64,000 bases of DNA from Brugia malayi (GCF_000002995.4 NW_025062478.1:7106001-7170000); one strand, 5' to 3'; shown: positions 27,382 through 45,000, counted from the stretch's first letter. Numbers and translations: made by a program. The notes: generated from the letters alone by a model not told the origin.

Positions 27382-30379
27382 TGTATAGTAAATTTCAGAT
27401 TATTTGCTTCACAGTTATTGCAGCGCTGAAGAAGAAAAATTCAATCGTCTTCTGAAGGTTTATGAATTGAAACAAATACCGCATCTTCTTGATTATCACA
27501 ACTGATACAAATCAGTGAATTAAAAAAAATTTCATGTTTAGCATAGAATAAATTCAGTATGAAGTTTTTTCAAACAGTTTTAGTTGCTGTGTATTGCGCA
27601 AAAAAAAAAAAAATTTTAGCGCAGATTAGATTTCCATGAAACTCATTTGTAAAGCTGTCAAATACTGCTGCTCTACTCATATATTTTTAATTTTCTTAGT
27701 AATGAATAAAAAATTAGTGGAAAAATTATCGTCACAAAATTAATATATGAGTAGGTGAAAAGATAACAAACAACACAGGGGAAGTATTCCCGTTGTCCTA
27801 TGAATAGGTGACTTTTTTAACATAAACATTTTGATGCTAAAGTGGAGAAGCACTATTCATTTGGTAGTTATTTATTTCTCTAGATTTTAAATTATTAATT
27901 AGTTTCCATTGGTTAAGCAACGAAGTTCACCTTAGTTTTGCAAAATTTTCACTAAAATGTTTTAATTTCTAAAGTAGTTTTGTAGTGTTTTCAATAGAAC
28001 ATATGAGAAAAAAAAGTAGATTAAAACTCCTTCAGTAATCTTCCAGCTCACTTCATTTTATTTCAAGTTATTAACATGAAAGTAAAAAGGAAAAATATAA
28101 GATATGCTTATATGTTGCAGACTGCATCGCATCTTGCATCTTGCAAAATGAGTTAACAATGCTTCTCGTTCCATCGTTTGATTTCGGACTGTATGTTTCA
28201 GAGCATAGATTCATCTATAATACGAGAATTGTGATATCTATTTTTCACTTAATCTCTAATAATATCTTAGATAATCAAACCGAACGATGATAACAAGTGG
28301 AACTGAGTACATTATCACTTCTACTTAAATATAACTGTTCTCAAACAACTTGCTAACTTCGAACAGATTATTTCAATCAATGAATTGAATTTTGCTTTTC
28401 TTCAGAAAAAATAAGCAAGTCACTTGACGAATCATTTTCACTGTAATTCGTAGAATTAAATTAGTACCAGAAATATTTGCAACAAAATATAAATTTATTG
28501 CAAAAATTTATTGAAATTCAGAAAGAAGTCTAGTGAATTTACACAAATTTCATGCAAAATTTTTCAATTTTAATTTTCTAAAATCGAACATTTAAATGAA
28601 ATAAAGGAATGGTAATCAAAGCATATATATATAGTCTATGTCATTTGTCACCACTGCTTTGCTGACATTTCAAGAAACAATACATAAAAATTGAAGAATT
28701 GGTATCAGTGAGCACTTAGTTCATTTAAGGAGGGATACCCATGTATGTCATTATTCAGACTCATCATTTCATTTATCTAATGCAAATGACTTTTTATTCT
28801 TTATTTAAAACTTATTCAATTCGAATATCCGAACATATCATTTACTCAATCCTTTCCTTATGCAACGACCATGTTTTGCTCTTATTGTTGTTAAATATTC
28901 TAAAGTTAAGAGGTGAAAATGCAACAGTAATAGTTAATTATATCAGTTGATATTTGAGAATGACTGGTGACTGGAGAAATACGAACCGAACAACAAGTAA
29001 AGGTAAGAATAGCCCAACCAGTTTAAACTTCACTTTTGAATCGTGCGCTATTTTAAAAAACTTGGAAACCTCATTCTTATCAATAATTTTTTGAATTAAG
29101 AAAAATAAATTACAGTGAAGGAGAAAATGACATAAAAAAAAATACTCGCCAGTTGTTTTCATATTTTGTAAAAAATTCTGTTTTTGTTTAATGGCAAGAA
29201 TATTTTTCAAATCTTTTTAGCCATTAAATTTACTTTGATTATTTAATGTCAAATATTAAGTAAAGTGAGGTAAAGAAAGTCAAATATGATGTAAAATGAA
29301 TTAAGAAGTAAGTATTTGCAATGATAATCTAAGGTAACAGAAATACCAATATGTAAACTTAGTTAAGCACTGATATACAAAATTAAATGTGGTTGGTTCG
29401 AGAATTTCACATAAAACTTTTCCCGACTTTGATTTCATTAAATTTCCTGATAAAGTGAAAAAAGGGTGAAAACATTGAACTTTCATTCCTCGCCACTTCA
29501 ATAAAATCGCTTGATACTTTTAAAATAAAAGGCTTCCTGTCATTTTAAAGTAGACCTTGTAACCGCTCATTGGATTTCAAAAGGGTATATTTTCTGTTCA
29601 ACGTATAATTTTATATACCTCATAATTTTAAATTAGAAACTTTGATGTGTATTGAAAGGTACAAGTTTATTTGAATGTAAAGAAATATACATCTACATAG
29701 CATTTATGCACTTTCTAGATTATTCATCAGTATTAAAAACACAAAATACCACTACTTGGTACGCGAAAGTAAATCTTAACAGGAAAAGGTCATTCTTCGA
29801 GAAAAAATTTGTAAATTTGAAAAAAGAAATATCAAAATCATTTTACTTCACCAGTTTTTCTAATTTTTTATTTGTAAAATCCAATTTTCGATTGACAAAA
29901 AAGTTTCTCTGCTGATTGTCAAAATTACTTAGGTGAGATGATATTTGAAAGAATGATATGTTATCAAAGGGCTAGCAAAAAAATCCTAGAAGTTAATATT
30001 TGAAAACAGATTAAATGATAAATAGTTCTTTGATCCTTTGCTGATAAAATTATATATAAAATTAGCTAATTCACTCTTCAGAGGAAAAAGAAGTTAAGAG
30101 AAAAATTTTCCATCCTGCATTAATTATAGTTTGTTTTAAAAGACCTCAATTTCCATTGTTGAATAGCTCTCAAACTGATTAGCAAATTTATAATTGATAA
30201 AATTGTACCATAAAAAAATATTACAATTTACCTTTTCATATAAAAGTTTCGTGATTTTCATGATGTTAAGAGGAAAGAAATATACATAAGATCAGAAACA
30301 AAGGAAATGGATGAAAGCTTGTAACAAAAAATCAAAACACAAAAACAAAATGGAATGATTAATATTATAAATAAAATGG

Positions 30380-30496
30380 AATGATTAATATTAATTTGAT
30401 AAACGCTGAAAAAAATTTTAAAGCATCATAAAAAAGAGAATGATTAATATTGAATTTAATGATAAACGCTGAAAAATTTTAAAGCATCATAAAAAA
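30380..30496. repeat. AT-rich tandem repeat, two copies of about 57 bp plus a partial copy
   Basis: Two copies share AATGATTAATATT, then GATAAACGCTGAAAAA, then TTTTAAAGCATCATAAAAAA, differing by small insertions. A fragment (GGAATGATTAATATT) sits just upstream near 30352. Confidence 0.75.
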
Positions 30497-32715
30497 TATT
30501 GGCAAATTTAAAATATTTTTCTGTGGAAGTATTAAATATTTGCTCTAATTTTGATGGTTTTAATCTGAAATTTAGGAATTTGAAACCTGCGTGTGCTATC
30601 TTAAAATCTTCAACTTCAAAAGGAAAATTGTTTATTCCCACTTCTCGTATTGAATGTACTTTCAATTTTTATTTCCCCTAATCATTGAATTTTCTCCTTC
30701 AAATTAAAAAATATTTTAAAGATTGCCGATACTCAAGAAGTACATGAAGGAATTGATGAGAATACATTATTAAATTTATTCGATAGAGTAGCACTGACGG
30801 AAACTTATACACTACGAAGGTATTTTTGGAAGATCAATTTGGATAAGTAGTAATCGGTTTTGAGAGTAGAGGGAGTATAAGATAGTGACAGCTATGAGAA
30901 TTGAAATAAACACGTCGCAGAGACACCTGCCTTCAAAGATACATTTCCGCCACTTTTATGAATCAGAATATTTCAAACAATGAATAGCAACAAATGTGTT
31001 GATAATAATGTTGTTTGACATATATGCTTGCGTTTGTGTAAGTTACCGCCTGGAGTTGTGTTAAGTTAAACAATCTAGTTGACGTATCACGTCATGTAGA
31101 ACATAATACTATCACATAATAATACCATTGTCAGGATCCAAACGGTGGTACCACAGATTGATTTGAAATGAAAATGTAAAAAAAAAAGGCACAAAAAAAA
31201 TTCCAGAATCATGATTAAACACTTAGAATAAAGAACTCCTAAATAAGAATTACCATCAATGACAAGGACAGGATTATAATGAGCTTGACAAGTTCTAAAA
31301 TTTGTTGCGAAATTGGCCTTTCGCATCATTAAGAATTTTTTGTAAATTATTGCTCATTAGGAAAAAATAAAATATATTAACACTCACTTTCAGTCTCCAG
31401 CTCTTACCTGATGTAAACACTCATTCGAAATATTTAGCTAATCAGCACTTTGTAAGAGAATCACAGCGCAATAAATCAGACAGCCAAATGAATGAGTATG
31501 TATCATTTGTGGGAAATGCATTATTTAACATAATGATTTGTTGGAAAATTTTCTTTGAAAATGAGTTCGCAAGGCACTTGAATTTCGCATGAGATTCTAA
31601 AAGATGGACATATTCCAGAGGTTAAATAAAATGCTCGAAGAATGAAATGGAGTAGGGTCTAATAAAATAAAGATGGAAATGACTAAAGAGAGCAATAAAT
31701 TAAAAGTCTAAGTAATTTTAATACAGAAAAATTCACAAGGTGGAAGAATCATAAACTTTCCGGAATTTCTATTTACTTTTGAAATAAGAAATCTTAGAGT
31801 TTTATTTTTTTGAAATAGAAAACGATTATGTGTGCAAAGGTTAGAGTAAATAAAAATTGTAACCATAAAGAAATGCAAAACATTGAGAAATGTAAGGAAA
31901 GAATTTAATTTAGATGAATTCAACGAAAATTTATTGAAAAATCTAAACGAATTCAATATAAAATTAAATGAAGTCTGAAATGTAAAAGCATCGTTCTCAT
32001 AAAATCCTAAATCCTACAATACTAAGGAAAATAAAGTTCCCTTCTATCGTGTTATCATAAACCAAACCAAAAATTGATCAGTATGAGATTGTTCGATCCT
32101 CACTTCCTATATCACAGTTAATCACCAGATACTACCCTTTATTTCAGTCTTAATTTGTTAGCATTATGTTAATGTTTTTTGTTGGGTAATGTTTCTTTCT
32201 ATTATTAATTAAAGGGATAGGGCAATTGCTGGTTTCGGGAGTGTCAATCCTTTACAGTTCTTTGTTTCAAAGTTTCTTTTTCCAATAATGTGACATAGAC
32301 TTCTCGCTATTTGCAGCAATATTTTCATTGTAAATCCAGTTTATTCTCTCAAATAAATATTCCTGTAATTTGCGAAGGTTCTCAGAAATGCGAATAATTC
32401 TCCTCGAAGCAATTACTCTTCGAAGCGAAAACGAAGGAAAGAAAAAGTTCTTTTTCCTGTTTTGCATGAGCCCAATTCAGACTAAAACTGAAATAAGTTT
32501 TTTGAAAACCAGGAACTGCTCCATCTTACAGACTCATACCTTTACGGTGAAAAAAGTTCAGTGGAGACCTACGAGGATATCCCATTCTAATCATACAACT
32601 CTTATTTAGAATATCATGCGAAATGACTAAATTTTCGAAATCTAAACTATAAGGGCTGCCAGAAAACTTGATAAACAAGTGGAAAAATGAATTAGACTTT
32701 AAAACTGTCAGGCAT

Positions 32716-32759
32716 CTTCTCCAGATTAAAAACGCGTACCAATTTTTAATCTGGAGAAG
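32716..32759. repeat. Perfect inverted repeat: 17-bp stem, 10-nt loop
   Basis: Left arm 32716-32732 (CTTCTCCAGATTAAAAA) is the exact reverse complement of the right arm 32743-32759. The loop contains CGCGTACC. It lies in noncoding sequence about 760 bp downstream of the KRR1 stop. It is too short for a typical miRNA precursor and is not followed by a T-run like a bacterial terminator. Confidence 0.85.
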
Positions 32760-33521
32760 TTACTGGATACTTGGTTAACTAACAATATCAGTCACAAAAA
32801 CATTAGTCCATTCACGAAATAAGAAAATATTAGCATAGATCAATACTGCCAGAAGAAGCGTGAGTAAAATCACATTAATTTTACTTCTGCTGCTTCCCAT
32901 GCCACCGCAAAACATGTCTGACCAACTAAAAGTGAGAAACGTGATCTTGGTCAATTAAAAATCAAAATAGCAAATTTGTGGCATGTTTAAAACTTTAAGA
33001 AACTGAATTATTGAATTCTGAACAACGCAATAATTTCTTCAACACAGAAACATACCAAGCAGGACCAGAAAGAAAGTTTAAAACTGAAGCTAGCGTTAAT
33101 TTCTTGAAATAGCAAAATAAAATGAAAAAGATCAATGAGAAACTGTCATGCGACTATCCTCTAAGCAAGAGCCAATAGGCACTTACGAATGCATTTTTTA
33201 ATTCTAGTAATCCACACGATACATTTCAGATATTTTGCAATAGCTGTTGGCATCATTTCTTTCATGTTTATGTTAAAAGTAAGGAGGACAGTACAAGCGT
33301 ATCAAATATTTTAAGCGAACAAAATTATAAGAAAAGCTATTACTTTATGAAGAAAAGATATCTGAATAAGTCACAAATTCCGGAGGATGGCAGACATACA
33401 GGTAATGGTAGCCATTAGACTAAAACAGAGATATTATCTATGCGTTAAAAGGAAAACTGGATATATACTTCAATAAATAAAAACTCTCAAGATGGTAAAC
33501 AAATTCATCAATAGGTATTCA

Positions 33522-36053
<2,532 letters not shown>

Positions 36054-39000
36054 ATGGCTGTACCACCAAGATTTCCTGGTATGATTCCAGCTTATGGTGT
36101 TCAAATTCCTCAAATGACGCCGATGAGTAAGTTTTCGAAACATTTTAATTTGTTTTGGGAGTATCTCCCTTGTTAGTGGAAGCATTAGTCATATCTGCTG
36201 CCACCTTTGATATGGTTTGTGATGCTGATTGCTTGATCGTACAAACTGCGAAGAAAATTGATGTCTTTAATCATTTTGGAAATGATCAATATTTATTTAC
36301 TTGTGCGTTTAAGTTATCCTTTAGAGATTCTATTTTACAAGTTCCTAGCATCATCAAGCTTTTTATTAGCTACTGTGGTCATTACTGTGAATCAGTCAGT
36401 TTTTCCGAGCATAACTCTTTCTGCTTTTCTACTCGGAAGCAATGCATTTCGTAAATGAATTGACATTTGTGGGGATTGCCGTTTTCCTCGACTGTAGTTT
36501 TGTATTTTTTGTTCTTATCGTCGTAACAAAAATATAATATAACAAGCCTTATTTTTTTAAAATTTCCTTCTCTCGTGCTGGATGGTTGTTTGTAGTTATA
36601 AACTATTACTCCTGTTTTGGATCTTGATCCTTGTGGTTAAAATTTCTTGTTCGATTCCTTTTTGCATTCCATCTGTCTTTTGAATGACTTTCTCAGTGCT
36701 TGATGTGGAACATGACCAGCAAATTTTAAAGGCTTTTCTAATTTTGGCAGGAATTATTGATGTCATGTGTCATTAGTGCAGCCGTCTCCTTCCGATAGTC
36801 TAGAGTTCTAGAAATCAAAAGTCAAATTTAATTTTTCAGAATTATTGAAGTATCAAAACATTCTTGTATGTATAATTATACATTAAAAACAGCAAAATTT
36901 GTTCTTTTAAATCATGCGAAAGAGATTTGTAAATTGAAATGGTAAAAAGTCTATGCATCATTTACTGAAGTTTTGCTTTTTGGCTTTTCTCTATGCATCG
37001 TCAGACGTTTTGGATGTATCACAATTGTAGAGAATGCTTATTGTGTTTTTTCTTGAAAAGATAATTTTTCATCTTTTTTTTCTTAAAAGATCTTTTATCC
37101 TGATAATAGCATAATTTAACTGATTATAACAAATAATTTTTCTCTATTTATACTGTGCATTTCTTGATTAATTAAGATGAAACATTTTCATAAGCTTGAA
37201 TCAATTTATTTCATTTTTAGTCGACATGATTAATTTTAGTGCCTTTTCCGAATCCTTATTTCATGCCAAATCCTATTATGGCCGCGGCTGCTGCACAGCG
37301 GATGGCGGCGCCACCCGCACCACAACCTAAGGTATTTTATTTACAATTTTCTTGTATCCTGAAATGAGAAAAAAAAGTATAAAAAAAAAGTAAAAAAGAA
37401 AAAGTTTTTTTTGTGTAGGTTCAGTGGATTGTTATTTCAGCCTCCAGAAAAACCGCCCGTCACAACAGTGTTTGTTGGTAATATAAATGAGAAATGCGGC
37501 AATGAGCTGATACGAGCTATTTTAACGGTAGATGTTTCATAATAAGTAATAGCGTATGATTATGCATGCAAACATACAAAGAAATGAATGCTCGATAATT
37601 CATCATAAATTCTTGGCAAACTGAATGTTGTGTTTAATTTTTTTTATCCGTTCATATACTGGTAATCTTAAAAATTGTTGATATTACAAAAATCTAGTTT
37701 TTGATTCATTTAGTTTATTTTGGGATATTATGCATATTTAAATCTTGAAATTTTGGAGGAATGTGGTGCAGTTGCAACATGGAAGCGCATTCAAGGTTCC
37801 AATGGGAAATTTCAAGCATTTGGTTTTTGTGAATTTGAAAGTCCATTTGGCACTATGCGAGCTTTACGAATTTTGCATGATTATCCACTCGCTGAGAAGA
37901 AATTAGTAGTTAAAGTTAGTTTTCAATATGGAAATGAAATTTTACTTATAGAAACATGACAATGGGAGGTGGAAAAAAAACCAGATAAATCATAGGTACG
38001 TAGGTACATTTAGAGTAAAGCCCAGTGATATTGAAAAGGCATGTTATTTGGAATCGGACTAAAAAAGACAAAGGCAATTAATTGTATCGAATAAGTTTTC
38101 ATGTATTCGATAATTGTGTTGCAGGTTTTTCTTTTTTTAATCATTTTACGTCAGACATTAGTAGGCACAGTTTCCAGATTGATGACAAAACACGAACAAT
38201 GGTCAAGGATTATGTTGCAAGAAAACGCGCAGAGAAAAATTTACCACCTGAAACGTTAGCATCTGATGAAATGCCAGCAGATGAAGATAATGTTGCTGAC
38301 GATGAAGAAATACGGCAGAAAATCCAAACATTAATTGAAAAGGATGCACCAGATCTAGTTCCCATAGAAGGTTACATTACTATTGGTTAGTGAAAGTCAA
38401 AGAATGCTATGATTATATTTTCATGTTTATGAAGTCAATATCATTTTTAATTTTCTAATTGTTGACTGACTTTACTTCCTTTCACAACTTTAAAATGAAT
38501 TGGAATATTGCTTTGGTTCAAGAAATGCAACACTAAATTGTTTTTCAAATAATTTCATAAGTTACATTGCAGATGGTGAATTGGCAGAGAAAGCTCGGTC
38601 CCCAGCATTGGAAAAAGGAAAAGTAAGCAATTAAATCAATGGAATATGCATAAAACATTTACTTTTAATTTCTTTTCATTGATTTTCTATCAGATATATG
38701 GTTCCTTAATATTCTATCAATCGAAACTGGGTTGTTACTGAAACCCTATTCTTTAGGATCGAGCACGAGATCGAAGTATTGAAAAACGAAAGGAAAGAAA
38801 GGTAGGTAATATTATCCACTTTCAAGGAATACTTTTCTATTTTTGAATAAGCAAAGATTTGCAGTATATAATTTAAATACTGTCTGATAATGAAATCTAA
38901 TAATTAAAGTAGTACACACATAGAGGTGTGTGTTTTGATAAAATCTGTATAGGCTAAACGCATATTGTCGAGATAACGAAAATACGCATTTTGGCAACGA

Positions 39001-42000
39001 GTAAGTTCCATATTTTCCATTTTCCTTTATTTTCTCACAGCAACTAATCTCTTTGCTCCCAAACCAAAGAACGGTGTCAAAATCTGAACATAAATCTTAA
39101 GCAAAGCTTCAACAGCAACAGTGAATGCATATCACATGTTTGAAAAATGCTATTCTGTCTGCTTGAAGAGCTCCTTGTGTGTGCGTCAATGTTTATTTTC
39201 CTTCTCGTGTTAATGTCAAAAATTTCAAATTGCAGATATATTGGAACTTGCAAATAGTTCATTTTCTGTTCAAACAGAAATTGCAAATTCTAACTAAATG
39301 TTCTCGCTTTTTTAACACTAACTAGTGGCAAATTATTCTTAATTTGTTCTGATTAAGAATGATTCTGTTTTCTATTTGTTTTCAGCATTTTAATTAACCT
39401 TTGTGTTGGTCTTCATCTGAAAATTTCTTGAAAAGTTTGTTCCCAAAATTTAATGGCATACTGTTTTGCTTAAGTCAATTCTTTTTTAGATCACAACTGA
39501 TAAAAATAAAAATTTTTGTATTTCGTCTATTCTTTGAAATAAGTATGAACAAACTAATTGATTCCGAAACAAAGAAATCTTAAAGCTTGAGATGTAATCA
39601 ATCTGACTGCCCTTACAAAAGTCTCAGAACTTAGTTATCGATTTTAATCGTAAATGTGGTTATGTTGGTAGCTAATAGCATACTTAATACTACAAGTTTC
39701 GGTTCTTTTTTGACGGAAACGACGTTATGCTGACGTATTGCATAATGTTGCTCTGAGATTGATTCTTAAAGTATGCAAATTATGGGTTATGGTGGGAAAG
39801 TAGACGTGTTAATAGACAACGACTGCATTCATTGAACAGAAAGAATTTCAGTGAATCATCGTTTCCGGGAAATTTAAAATTTCCTGTGCTATTAATGCCA
39901 ACGGCATTTGTACTTTGAGTTAAGTAACTCAATTATAAAAAGATGACCAATTATTATTAATTTTCGCTGACTCTCAATGAGATTCAAAACATTTTTCGTT
40001 TAGATTCTTACTGTAAATTTAAATATTTAATTCTGCTTTTTTATGAGATCATTCCTATTTTTTAGATTATGTTTTAATTTTGAGCAGTTCAGCTTGTGCT
40101 ATATTTAATAAGTTCTGAAAGTTTATTTCTAACTTTCGAATAATCAATTTCGCTGCCAAGTGTCGGAATTTATCATTTATCATATATTCAGATAAGATGC
40201 AAAATTAGGTGCTTCACTTCCTTTTTTGTAGCTTTTAAAATTTGGTTTACCATTTTAGGCAATAGTCCTTTCTTCATTACAGATCTTCCTGCTTAACCCA
40301 TTGGATTATCTGAAATGATATCTTCCTGAAAGCCTTGAGTGCTGGCGTCAGTTTTCAAATTTTTTTACTCTGTGACAGATGGCAAAGTACATCGGTGAAA
40401 GTTTTTGTCATTTTTTGGTTTAATCGATTAGCTTCTAAATCCAGTCAATAGATTCAGAGTTTGAAGATTGGCATGCATGCACATTTTTGCATTGTAGTTT
40501 ATTGTCGTACCTTTCTCACATTTTCAATTGTGATATTGTTTGCTTAGCATTTCCATTATAAATTGAGTAACAAAGTACATCGCAGTTGTACATGAATTTA
40601 AGGCTTCTTTATCTGTTCGCATGCTTTTCATTTTTTAACAGTGCACAACATCCTAATTTTCGCATTCTAATTTTTTTTTTCTTTTTTGGTATTGTACTGA
40701 CGCTTGCATGAAATTTCTGGAGCATACCCGTATTCATGTTCTTTTTTCTTTCTTTTTTGAAATGAGAAGAAAAGAATTATAGTGATTTTGCTTATAATAT
40801 TACAGATTTGTACAACTTCGCAGCAAAAAAATTGTCGCGCTGGTAAGTGTAAATGTTGCTGTTTTAAGTAACTCTATCTTGCCTGTTGAAAAAAAAATCA
40901 CATTTTGATTAAGTTTAGTTATTTGTACGTTACATTAATATGTTGCATTTGCTTAAAGAGATCGATGAATTGATAGCTTTTCTAATTTAATCGTACTATT
41001 CAAATTAACATGGTCTAATTAATTTTGCCAGTATACTGAAATGTCTCTGGAAACAGTCATTTTCGAGTTGGTCTATTCTAGTGTGCAGAAGGATATCAGA
41101 ATTTTAAAATTTCTGTCACCAATCTAAAATCTGTTTGCTGTGCAGATGAAAGGAAAATTGCTAGCTACACTGATAGATTTGGTTCATTCAGTTTGGCTCA
41201 TGCATAGCTATTTCAGCGATATTTTCATAATTTAAAGGAAAAGAAATATTGATTGTATCTTCAGTTTGAAAAAAAGCGGAGCTTTGTAAAGAGAATGATC
41301 TAATAATACTTCCTTATTTGCTCAGTAAATATTTTTTTAGAACGGTATCAGTGTTTTTCTATTATAATGACTAGTCACTTTGGAGTGCATGATAATTCAT
41401 AATAATTGTTAGATTTGTTAGTGACATTTTTCCTCTATGCTGTCCTTGCAATGATGGGTTGAATGGAATTTCTTGTTTCACTTTAACATTCTGTTAGTGT
41501 CATCACTCTTCACCGCAAACAGTAGCACCATTCAGTAGCAGTAGCACCCACAATAGTTCACTGTCAGCAGTAGTCTTCACGTCAGCAGGACCTAACGAAG
41601 AAATTTAGATGAAATTTTTATTTTGCCATTCATTCATTTATCAAAAAAGTATGAACAGTGCGGGCTTATAAATCTTTCTGTTTTCGTTCCTGGCCGACTT
41701 AAGGTAATCTGTTTTTGTTCAAAAACTGCATAGTGAAGATTTCTTTAGTTATCTCTAACCAGTTCATATAATAATAATAATAATACAACGATGGTTGCAC
41801 AATAATAACATTGAATTAGATATACTTCTTACAATTGCGGGCAGAGTACTGCTTGTAAAAGAAATTTGTGATTGGCGGTTTTTAAATGTTGATCAAGAGT
41901 GAATTAGTTCCGAATCAATTTTGGATGAGCATCAACTCTACTCCTTACAGTTCGAGAAAACTTTTTTCCCGGTAAATGGTGAATAAACAATTTTTGTGTA

Positions 42001-45000
42001 TTTTTAAGATTAATAACAACATTGTATTATTATTTGCTTGACTGATTCTCTTATGAGGAAACAACTGTAACATTTGGAAAGTGGTTATTATCTAAAAGCT
42101 TATGTTCATTCTTAGTTGTATTCGGAAAAGGTAAGTTATAGTCATTACATTGTTGCATGCATCTTTGTCTAGCCGAAGGTATTATGAAACTGAAGACATG
42201 TAGCGTAATACGGGTGCTGGACGCGCAAAGATATAAAGTTGCGGAGTAGAGTGCATATCATAAAGTAAATGAATTCATGTTTCCGTGTTTGTTGCAGAAT
42301 TGATCAAAGTAATAAAATACTTTCAGGACGATGACAAATATAGCGGCCGACATCGAGCACGTTCACGTTCTCATTCAGATAGTCGAAGCAAACATAAATC
42401 TCGGAAGAGATCCCGAAGTGATAGCGAACGAAGTGATGTTAAAAAGTATATTTTCTACATTATTTTTTAATTTGAAACAATTTTTGCATTGTTTAATATA
42501 AACTTGTTTAATATCAAGCGTGGAGTATTCATATTCCTTGTTCAGCATCTGTACAATTATATCTTCGTTTTCCTTATGAAGATGTAATTTTATACAAATT
42601 TTCATATTCTTTATGGAGATATAATTTGTATTAATATAAGTATTAAGTAATAGTGAAAAATAAAAATTAGCTAGTTTTCAGTTGAGTGGAAGCCCTACAT
42701 CCCTTTTTAATTTTTCGGCATTTTTTTCATTTCTTATCTAAAATTATTATGATGTAAGGAATTTAGGTCGCACTATCGTTCGTCAAGCATAAGCAGTGCA
42801 TCAAGTCGAAGTAGTAGTTCGTCTTCGGATAGCAGTTTTTCGAACCGTTCCGGAAGTCATACACGGAAAGCATTCAGATCTCAATCACCCAGCAGGCATT
42901 TTTGTTTATGTTTGAGCATTGTATTTGTAGATACTGCATCATTCTTCTATGCTGACTGCCTTTTTTCAGGGACCGAGATTCAGAAGACAGTGATGAACAG
43001 AAGGAAAGAAGAGCTTTGCGTAAACAGGTTACACTTGTCTTCATATTTCAAATTAAAATTTTTCTTATCAGTCCTTATCACTAATATGCTCATCCAATCT
43101 TCTTGAAGTCACAGGAATTTCATAATTGCTCAAACGTAGAGGGAATATTTTTAGATTCGTGAAAAGGAAATAGCTTATGCTGAGAGACTGCGTAAATGGG
43201 AAGCTCGTGAAAGAAGGCAGGCGAAATTATATGAGCGGGATGAGCAACGAGAAAAACAACGTAAGCGTGACATGCAAAAAGAAGCAAAAAAATTGAAACA
43301 TTTCCTAGAAGATTATGATGATGAACGCATGGATCAGAAATATTACAAGTAATTATTTTTATTTTAAGTAGGAATTTTGATTGTGTTTTTTATTTGCCTG
43401 AACCAAATGTTTGTTAGTTTACTAAAGATAAACGTTCTCCCAGTGGTATATGTCAAATGCTGCACAAAGTGAGGTTATAGTAAAAATGATAGTGCATTTA
43501 TTGAGACTTCCCATTTGAATTATCCTTTTGCAATGGCATTTAAGGAAATAACATTCTCAAGCCGATAAAGGTATCTGGATCATTTTAAAACTATTTTAAT
43601 CATTTATTTAGAAGTTCTTCATTATTTCAACGCCGGCGCGATTTTGAGCGTGAGCGTGAAGCAGATGCTAAAGATCGGCAACGTGAGCAGCAAGAAATTG
43701 AGGAGCTTAAGAAACAGATTTTGGCTGAAAATGCGAATGTTGAAAATCCGGATGAAGAAGCTAGGAAGCGACATGAAGAACAGGTTGCTTGATCCCTCCA
43801 AGTTTCATTGTCTGTTCATTTTTTCTTATGCAGAAAAAATCGAAATGATTAAATAAATTTAGGAAGAAGCTCTTTTGCGGAAACTACGAGCAGATTCTGG
43901 AAGTCCAAACCCACATCGTCCTTTAGGTCAGAAACCGTTGCCATCTGAACCAGAAAAAGATGAGGAGAGTGAAGAATCCGAAAGCGATTCTGAAAGTGAT
44001 GGAAGTGCTGAGGAGGCTCTTAAATCGGAAAAGCTAGAAAAGCGCAGTAGCTGGAAAGCTGGTAAAAAATGCTTAATATTGGTTTCATCATTTGACATTA
44101 AATTTGTGTCTTACTGGAAATAATTTCCGTCTTAGTTTTCCTTTAAAAACAGAGTCAATGAATAAGAAAATTTTCTCAAAGATGTATAAGGTTGTCTTTT
44201 ACACTACAAAGCAAAGATTTTTGATAATCGATTTAGTAAACTTACTTTACTAGATCATGTATCACAATTTTTCAGTAGCATCCGAAGACACTCCTGTTGC
44301 TAATTCACCAATAGTAAGCGTGGCATCACCTTCTGTAATGTCATCATCGCTTGCAAGTCCAGCCGTTGTGCGTACCGATGTTATTACGCCTGCACGACCG
44401 TCAACAAGTTCACATCTGAATGGAATATTCGGTTTTGAAGAAAATGATGAAGATGGAGCGTTTCGGAAAAGGAAATTGAAACCATTCGAAATAACTGAAG
44501 AGGTAACAGAAATAAAAAGATTGGAAATATAAATTTTCACTCTGTATATTTCGTTGCATATCATTTACCTTACATCTTTACTCATAAACTTATGTTTAGG
44601 ATCGCATTCAAGCTATGACATCGGAAGAACGTAAACAAATGATCAAGGATTTAATAGATCGCATTCCAACTGCTAAAAATGATTTGTTTGCATTCCCAAT
44701 CAATTGGAATTATGTCGACAAGTCTCTCGTTGAACAAAGAGTAAATATTATTTTGAAAGTTAAGATCTGTAAAGTTGTGAATTTCTCTAGAATACTTTTC
44801 TCTTCTGTGCAACTTGTATAGCCTGCATTCTTTTTTAGGTCAAGCCATGGGTTTCGAAAAAAATAACAGATTATATTGGTGAGGAGGAAGCTTCATTGGT
44901 TGATTTTGTTTGTGAAAAAGTGACATCGAAGACCGATCCGCAGAAAATTCTTTCTGACATCGCTATGGTAACGTTTTCAACTATATTTGACTTTCTTTAG

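Larger units (their letters stand above)
27426..33521. other. Long gene-poor AT-rich region
   Basis: About 6 kb with only short, AT-driven ORFs, all rich in Phe, Lys, Leu and Ile and lacking domain motifs. A minus-strand stretch ending at about 31407 has a good donor (CAG then GTAAGA) and may be an untranslated exon, conceivably a distal 5' exon of the neuropeptide gene. It also holds a degenerate tandem repeat at 30380-30496 and a perfect hairpin at 32716-32759, both listed separately. Confidence 0.45.

Noticed and set aside
28741..32609. Scattered 60-90 codon ORFs on both strands
   Set aside because: All are rich in Phe, Lys, Ile, Leu and Asn, lack motifs or good flanking splice sites, and fit chance expectation for AT-rich DNA.
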